A stretch of DNA of 26,211 nucleotides, taken from assembly GCF_000002865.3 (NCBI RefSeq), contig NW_001865064.1, positions 398,262 to 424,472 of the forward strand. The letters run 5' to 3'. The notes beneath the pieces were generated by a model. That model was not told the origin of the DNA, searched no databases, and was given only the letters and a program-made list of their open reading frames with translations. Shown in pieces: positions 20,692-26,211 of this stretch (position 1 is its first letter; each line of letters opens with the position of its first letter). Position numbers and translations under genes: made by a program. This stretch comes from Monosiga brevicollis MX1 (taxonomy: Eukaryota; Opisthokonta; Choanoflagellata; Craspedida; Salpingoecidae).

Positions 20692-21462
20692 CCGTTTTGT
20701 TTGTCTCCACTCACTTATGGGCCCTTACGTATGCACGCGATCCGCAGTCTGGGGGGTTCTTCGCAAGGCATCAGAAGCTCAGTTGCTCGAGCAAGAGCAA
20801 CATTTTCATCAGGCCACAGCTGCATATCGTGCCAGCACAGCGCGACGAGTGCGTCTTGTTGGCCATGAAAACCCATCGGCCATGCCGTTTGCGGCCAAAG
20901 CCTCTTTCTCATCATCGTTTTCATCCTTTTTTTTGTGTGTGTGTTTTGTTTTTGATTTTTTGGTTTTTCATTGGCTGCGCAGGAGGATTTGTTGCCAGAG
21001 GCCTTTCGTCTCAAAGATGCAAATGGCAACCTACAGTTGGATGCCGCGACTGCAGATTGTGCCATCGAGTTGCATCGCATGCCTATTCAAGGAGGACCAC
21101 GAACCAAGGTTGAGAATTTTGCCAGCCTCCTCGAGCGTATCAGTCAACAAGTGGCCAGCATGCTCGACGAACCGGTATGTGGGGACGACTCGGACCACTT
21201 GATTGACCTGCTTTTCACGCTTCTTTTCTTATCAACCTGTACTCAATACTTTGACTTCGACTGTGGCCGAATGCATTGAAAGATCGGAGCTGAGCTTCTA
21301 GTCGATGCTCTGAAGCACGTCATCATGTATAGCGGGCGTTATGCCTTGGTGTACGAGCTCTTTGCCATCGACCGCCTTCTACCTCCCACAGAAGCCCACG
21401 GAATCTTGGGCTACACCTGCGTCACCTGGCAGATTGTACTAGCTTCGATTATTCAAAGCTGA
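18868..21462 (+). CDS. VPS9-domain Rab5-type exchange factor with coiled coil, 10 exons
   Basis: Proposed exons: 18868-18895, 19175-19548, 19646-19693, 19779-19837, 19941-20010, 20098-20170, 20262-20597, 20748-20848, 20983-21174, 21283-21462. All phases agree and the sum gives 486 residues. The N-terminal third has a helical stretch, a Pro/Ser/Ala-rich linker and a coiled coil (QQNRQLQRALDARAAELL, then FENLQKAHQLQ). The C-terminal third matches VPS9: ERQIEDVYFDDAIW helix, EDLLPEAFRL (cf. the WLTPEHL motif), GPRTKVENFASLLERI, then IGAELLVDALKHVI and GILGYTC. VPS9 proteins load GTP on Rab5-family GTPases on early endosomes. The usual Asp of the ADD motif appears as Glu, so activity should be tested. 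No zinc finger, SH2 or RasGAP domain is visible, so it is not a plain Rabex-5, RIN or GAPVD1. It is divergent with the receptor. Confidence 0.8.
20626..20692 (+). repeat. T29 run followed by (GT)n inside an intron
   Basis: A run of 29 T is followed by about 19 GT units in the intron 20598-20747 of the VPS9 gene. It probably acts as part of the pyrimidine tract upstream of the acceptor at 20747. It is likely variable between strains. Confidence 0.95.
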
Positions 21463-21882
21463 TCCCACAATAATATGAGGCGTTTGCAACCTGTTTCAAT
21501 CGCGCACCGTCGTGAGTGCAAGCGCGCGCTGACGTCCGTGATGCCGCGGTGTAGTTTTTTGTCGAATCCCATCTCGCTTCGAATGCCCATCAGCTTATAA
21601 TAATATACCATCACAATTAACCGACTGACCTATGAGATGCTTTTCTCTTCTTTGATTCAGACCTGGGTTTTCAAATGCACAGCCTCAGCCATTCAACGGG
21701 GTCACCCTGACTGACATGGTCAAAGACAGTGACATTGTCGTGCCACCACATGAAGAAGACAAGCGGTCGGGCGTCAACTGTTTTCACCATGGACTGGGGC
21801 AATCCTACTGCTTTTGCACACATCCAGCATCACTCCTCATGGGCTTGCTCGCTAAAACACCCCCCCCATAGGTGGTACGACG

Positions 21883-21917
<35 letters not shown>

Positions 21918-21970
21918 GGATAGACAGAAATGAGTTTACATGTTAGTTCAAAACGCCTGTCGTTGTAAAA
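21463..21970 (+). other. Intergenic stretch with an unassigned open frame
   Basis: Between the VPS9 stop and the next gene. A CAG acceptor-like site ends at 21660 after a T-rich tract. From 21661 one frame stays open to a TAG near 21872 and reads like protein (NGVTLTDMVKDSDIVV, then PHEEDKRS), including an ATG at 21717. The phase does not fit any donor I can find in the last VPS9 exon. It may be a first exon of the next gene, an alternative 3' exon, or chance. A (CA)n tract follows. Confidence 0.35.
21882..21914. repeat. (CA)n microsatellite
   Basis: About 16 CA dinucleotides on the + strand after a C8 run, in the gap upstream of the gene of unknown function. It has no coding role that I can see. 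Confidence 0.93.
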
Positions 21971-23977
21971 ATGACCGTTACGGTTTTTGCGCAAGATCGG
22001 ATCCAAAAACTTTCTTTTTCTTCTTCTGCTGCCTCGCTCAACCTCAGCATGGCAGCTGGCGCGGCAGGATGGCACTTGGGCTTCCAGGGTCAAAATGGTT
22101 TGGAAAGTACAGGCCTTCATGATGGCAGGGCGGGTGGGCTGCCCGTCGAGGCAGATGACATGGATGATGAAGTAGGTTCGCCTGCGTTAATCAAAGGGTT
22201 GGGTGATGATGCTGTCCGCTCCCTCACGTGCTCGTCTCTTGGTGTGAAGGACTGCTTCCCCATATTCCCATTCCCCGACGAGACCTGTATCCCTGATACG
22301 GCATGCGATGCAGGGCCTCGACGGGAGAGCGCGTTCATGTCTGCTGTATACAACATTTCCGAGATCGCAAGAGTGTGCAAGCTGGCCATGTGGGCCGTGC
22401 GAACAGATGGCGATGTAGAGCTTCGCACCTCGATTCCTTTGGGACCAGGCGATGCTCGTCTTCGAGGAATGGATCCGACCACCGCAGAACAATTGGCGCG
22501 CTATTCGTTTTCGCCAAGGTTAATCTGACCGCCTTTTTTCCTGTGGGGGGGGTGGGGGGGCGATGGATGTGTCTGTCTGCTTGGCTTACAAGAGGGTCTC
22601 ACGTTGCCCAATGGTGGACAGGTCAGGCGAGGAGAACCTTCGGGCGCTTTGTCAAGCTCGCTATCCACCTGATGACCGAGCGCTGCAAGGAAACATCACA
22701 GGGCTGGTGTGTAATGTGCCAACGGAAGACAAATCAGACAATGAAGAGATCATTGTTGCTCAGCGCCACCTCCAAACCCAAGCTTTCTTGATGCTCCTTG
22801 CTAGAAAGTAAGGAAATGCTTGACCTGCCTTCCCTCATTCTTATTCCAGTAAATATCTCACAAAGGGTCGCATTCACTAGTTTGCGCCCCTATTTGGCGT
22901 CTCTTCGCACCTGTTACACCGAACTGGAAGGTCATGTTCTTGGGCCACCACCGACGCCTGGACCTGAGGGGCAGTCAGAAGCTGAAGCGTCCGAGCTTCT
23001 GTATTATGCCGAAATGATGATCACCACTACATATCTGTATTTGCAACGAACGCGCAGTCTTCCTGCCGTGTCCTCAATTATGCCACAAAAAGGTGTCACA
23101 AAAAACCGCGTGCTGACCATAATCTATCGGACCCTTGCCGAGCTGCTGGATTGGTTTGCCGAAGATTACCCAGTTGAATATGACGCATCGGGCCATCAGC
23201 CGGCTCCCATCTGGGGAAAGGTGAGGCTTGCGAGCTGTATTATAATATTATTAGATGTAGCAACAAATCTATTGCGCATTTCACTTCTCACGCACGTTGC
23301 TTTAAGCTTGACAATGTCAAGATATGGCAACAGATGCGGCGCATGCAAAAGGCTGCTGATTTCGGCGTGACTGTTCGCGAACTCGAGGATTACCGAGCCA
23401 ACGTCGCTCAAGGAAAGGCTGTGGCAAAACCTATATCTGCCGAGGCCCTCGCCTTCTTCGAGGGATACGATCTTTCCGACGTAGACGATGACGTGCTCGC
23501 TTCGTTCGTCAATGCTCCTCCCTCACGACCCCGAAAGCGAGCGCAGCGTCGTCCCCGCGCAAAGCGCCGCTCAAGTATGTTACCAAGAGGAAAAAGCACC
23601 TTGTGATTAATCGGTGCCGCATTCGGTCCTTACGTTTTTCTTCTTTAGGTTTTTTCGAAGATCAGGTTGTCTATGACACCCTTCAGCAAGTTTTACAGGA
23701 AGCAACCTTGGCTTCAATCGAGAGCGTGCGCCGTGAGGAGGAAGCGCATCGTCGCAGAGCTAAAAGGAGGCATCGCCATCAAGCATTTTTGAAGCGTTAT
23801 GCAAAAGAGATGTCTCGCAGCGCCAAGGACTTACAGGCAGCAGTCGAGGATAACATGCGCAACTTACTCGCTGCCATGAAAGAGATGCAACAGAGTGCCA
23901 CAGGACATGCAACAGGCCTTACAACAGGCGCAACTGGCCATGCAACAAACTATGCTCAACCAGACAGGCACAAGTAG
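21971..23977 (+). CDS. Unknown protein with basic coiled-coil tail, 5 exons
   Basis: Proposed exons: 21971 (or 22049)-22518, 22622-22807, 22881-23220, 23307-23574, 23649-23977, with all phases consistent and 556 residues from the first ATG (530 from the second). I do not recognise a family. The N-terminal half is mixed and acidic near 22140-22200. The middle is largely helical. At 23515-23575 there is a very basic stretch (RPRKRAQRRPRAKRR) that looks like a nuclear localisation signal. The tail is a charged coiled coil. The exon-3 acceptor is odd: the stronger-looking TTCCAG at 22849 puts a stop in frame for the only fitting donor, so CACTAG at 22880 is used in this model. The end may be frameshifted: the next frame from 23904 encodes a Gln-rich helix and PKRKRG up to TAA at 24024. 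A nuclear role is an inference. Confidence 0.62.
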
Positions 23978-24486
23978 CAACAACACGCCAGTGCCAAAGC
24001 GCAAGCGAGGAACGTCCAAGAAGTAATGAGTCACCGTGAATGATATGTCGACCGAATGCGTCAATTGACATGTGAATTTCATCGAACAATCTATCAGGAC
24101 ATCGGATGTTGGAAGACACATGTGATCACACCGACCAACCAGACGTATTTGATGTGCTTCGGAGCAGCGCTCTGGGCACCAAAACGCTGTGCCATCATAC
24201 TTGGCATGTCGTGCCGCAGCGCGGAAGCAAGACAAGAAAATGCATCAGATGAAGAAAGAAAAAATCTGTTTCGAGCGTTTGCACATGTTAGCTTGACTCG
24301 GAGTCGTCGAAACACTTGAAACCTGCCACCAAAAGGGGAAGATCAAACAATGACCTAAGATACTAAATTTAAATTACCAACATGCAACAAGTAAGATGCG
24401 GCTGCTCTACATGCTTGTGGCCCGGTCAAAAAAACCCATCAAAACCATCTGCATCGATGTCCAACGCTCACGCGCATATGACCTGA
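23978..24486. other. Gap between the unknown gene and the retroelement fragment
   Basis: Apart from the alternative C-terminal frame of the previous gene up to 24026, I see no supported gene. Short frames on both strands have no recognisable motifs. An A/T-rich patch lies at 24355-24390. The left edge of the retroelement-derived sequence is not marked by any repeat I can see. Confidence 0.4.
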
Positions 24487-24987
24487 TGGCCAAGTGTGCA
24501 CCAACCTGCGGCAGGCATACCAGAACGCCATGTTCAGAGCTGCCGCATCGACCTGCACTGCCGCGACCTCGTTCCCGGCGGTGCACTGAGCCCAGCTCTG
24601 CCCGACCTGGGCATTGACGTGACTGTGCGCACAGCCCAACCCCCGACCACCTCGCAAGCCTGCATCAAGGTGGGCGCTGCCCTTCGCCGAGCCGAAAAGG
24701 AGAAGCGCGACTACTACACCGGTTTCAACCATGGAAAAACTCTGATCGTCCCTGCGGCGATGACGACAACCGGTGGGTTCGCCTCCTCCTTTGTGGATCT
24801 GCTTGGTCAGCTCGCCCGCTGCGCCGAGGCCCGTGGTGTGTACCAGCCGGGGCTGGATGAGGCCTTTGTTCCTCGGTGGAAAGGTCGCTTTGCGGCGCTG
24901 GTCCATCAGATGAACGCTGACCACATCCAGCGCCACTTTGGCGGTGTCTGCCTGTGGGGATCCCTGTGTGCACCTGTCGCTCCCTAG
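24487..24987 (+). pseudogene. C-terminal fragment of a retroelement polyprotein
   Basis: The frame opens after a TGA at 24484 and runs to TAG at 24985-24987, with no good start codon. It reads IDLHCRDLVPGG, PDLGIDVTVRTA, then an Ala/Lys/Glu-rich helix (ALRRAEKEKRDYYTGF), IVPAAMTTTGGF and DLLGQLARCAEARG. The DVTV motif followed by a K/R-rich helix with a Tyr and a hydrophobic 'lg.l' segment is typical of the C-terminus of non-LTR-type reverse transcriptase ORFs in many protists. The polymerase and endonuclease parts are missing, and a neighbouring frame (NLRQAYQNAMFRAAAS) suggests frameshifts upstream. It is most likely a 5'-truncated, decaying copy. Confidence 0.5.
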
Positions 24988-25540
24988 GTGGTTCTCGTTG
25001 TGATCTTTTCATGGCTTGACTTGTATTTTTGTTTTAATTTTGCTTTGATTTTTACTGTATTTGTGTGGTATTTTTGCTGAATTTTTGTAAAGTCCTTTGT
25101 ATGATGTCTTTTTCTTCTGTGATCGGTTGTCTTTTCAACCCGACACTGTCTCTTGTTGGATGTGAGCGTGCCGTGGTGTTTTTTATGTTCGTGCTGTGAT
25201 GGCTTGTAGTTGTGATATGTGTGACTGCCTTTTTATGTGTCTAGTGTTTGAAATGGCCGTATCTCTGGTTATACTTGGTCGTTTTGTACGATTTTTGTTT
25301 CTATGTGCGTGATTCTTCGCGCTTGTACTTCTTGGCATGATAGGAGCCGATGAAATTGTCTTGTTCTCTTGGGGTGTTCTGCGTGCCGTCGTGATTTTGA
25401 TGTCGGGGTTGCACAGCTTTGCTTTCAGCTCTGAGGTTCAAACACCTAATTTATTTATTTTGCTTGGAGGTGATTCGGCACTCGGGCGCTTAGCACCGCG
25501 GACCTGGGTCCAAGAATCCTCGCCGCCGGACTCAGTGGCC
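24988..25540 (+). other. T-rich spacer, possible retroelement 3' UTR
   Basis: Non-coding, strongly T/G-rich on the + strand at 25000-25330, and free of convincing frames. It follows the retroelement stop, so it may be that element's 3' UTR. A TTTATTTATTTT patch at 25449-25460 may mark its end. No target-site duplication or poly-A tail could be recognised. Confidence 0.4.
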
Positions 25541-25661
25541 ATGTCCACGGGGCAAGCAAGCGAGCAAGCGAGCGGACACGGTGGGAGCGAGGGCGCCGCC
25601 AAAACGCGGGCCGCAAGGAGCGGGGTTGCAGATTTTGTCTGACAACGTGGTTCACGCCAAG

Positions 25662-26211
25662 ATGTCAGAAAAAAAAAAAAAAAGCCGCCGCCGCGGGCCC
25701 TGGATCCCCCCGCAACAATGACGCCGCCGTGGCCCAGGTCCACAGGACCCTTCAAGCCCTAGTGCACTCTCTAGGCTCCCAACATCAGCTCCAATCGCAG
25801 ATTGCCGAGCTTGAACGCGAGATAAACGCTGCCCTTCGGCTCATCCCGGACAGGGGCCGCTCACATGGTTCGTTACGCGCGCACGAGACCCAGTCGCCTT
25901 CTCGTGACCTTGCGACCGATTTTTCTTTGCTCGCTCCCTCGCCCGCGGCGCACCCGTCTGCCCGCGATGGCGAAGTGGCTTTTGGCCTGGCCTCTAATCG
26001 CCCTCTACCCCGGCTCCCGAGAGAGCCCGTGCACGAATCGCTCTCTCACGACTCTCGTTATCGTCATGGCTATTTGAGCTCTCCCGCACATGACGATAGA
26101 GCCACCACGCCCAGGCGCTCTCCCATGGAAGCAGTGGATGCATCCCAATTTGGTGTTGCCTTTGGCACCAATGCGCCACCACGGGCCGGCTCTCGGACTC
26201 AACCACCCCAC
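25662..26211 (+). CDS. ORF1/Gag-like frame, partial, with A15 frame break
   Basis: From 25684 one frame is open to the right edge. It begins AAAAGPGSPRNNDAAVAQV, forms a short coiled coil (QLQSQIAELEREINAALRL) and continues as Pro/Ser/His/Arg-rich low-complexity sequence with SRTQPP at the edge. Such layout resembles ORF1 or Gag proteins of retroelements. The ATG at 25662 (M-S-E-K...) would be the natural start, but the A15 run at 25669-25683 puts it one base out of frame. An ATG at 25541 opens another short frame that stops at 25642. No zinc knuckle is seen before the window ends, so a host gene is also possible. Confidence 0.4.

Noticed and set aside
23068-23094. SSIMPQKG stretch resembling the signature of the fumarase/argininosuccinate lyase family
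   Set aside because: Only the short MPQK string matches; no other part of that fold or its active-site segments is present in the protein.
25438-25755. Antisense frame with a poly-Phe stretch
   Set aside because: The Phe run is the complement of the A15 tract; nothing else supports it as a gene.

Overview
This looks like nuclear DNA of a unicellular relative of animals, most likely a choanoflagellate; a Monosiga-type genome fits best, but the species cannot be fixed from the sequence. The reasons are compact genes with many short GT-AG introns (52-186 bp in the largest gene), animal-type signalling domains (Raf-like Ras-binding, tyrosine phosphatase, VPS9, CAP-Gly, Kringle, VWA, TNFR-like cysteine repeats) and domain shuffling inside one giant receptor. 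I see no bacterial operon, tRNA, rRNA or CRISPR.

Layout: (1) 111-806 (+), the last exon of a gene whose C-terminal part is a Raf-like Ras-binding domain. (2) 1161-18011 (-), one giant gene of 17 proposed exons. All reading-frame phases agree, and the joined coding length is a multiple of three (about 4,986 residues). It encodes a receptor-type protein tyrosine phosphatase. From the N-terminus it has: signal peptide, degenerate VWA domain, furin-like cysteine modules, Kringle, many TNFR-like cysteine repeats, mucin-like Ser/Thr tracts, a long EATTT minisatellite tract, an apple-like module, beta-rich Ig/cohesin-like modules, two dockerin-type calcium loops, more cysteine repeats, one membrane helix, a CAP-Gly domain, and a complete phosphatase domain. 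(3) 18012-18867, a shared upstream region with a CT-rich minisatellite. (4) 18868-21462 (+), a 10-exon gene for a coiled-coil protein with a VPS9 (Rab5-family exchange factor) domain, head to head with the receptor. (5) 21971-23977 (+), a 5-exon gene of unknown function with a basic, coiled-coil tail and a possible frameshift at its end. (6) 24487-26211 (+), retroelement-like sequence: a decayed C-terminal fragment of a reverse-transcriptase-type ORF, a T-rich spacer, and the start of an ORF1/Gag-like frame that needs a one-base change in an A15 run.

The genes do not form an obvious pathway, but three are signalling or trafficking parts: a Ras-effector-like protein, a receptor phosphatase with a possible microtubule-binding tail, and a Rab5-type exchange factor that shares an upstream region with the receptor. 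The most notable item is the receptor architecture, above all a CAP-Gly domain between the membrane helix and the phosphatase. Exon joins are my own splice predictions from the sequence, checked by phase and protein motifs, not by transcripts.
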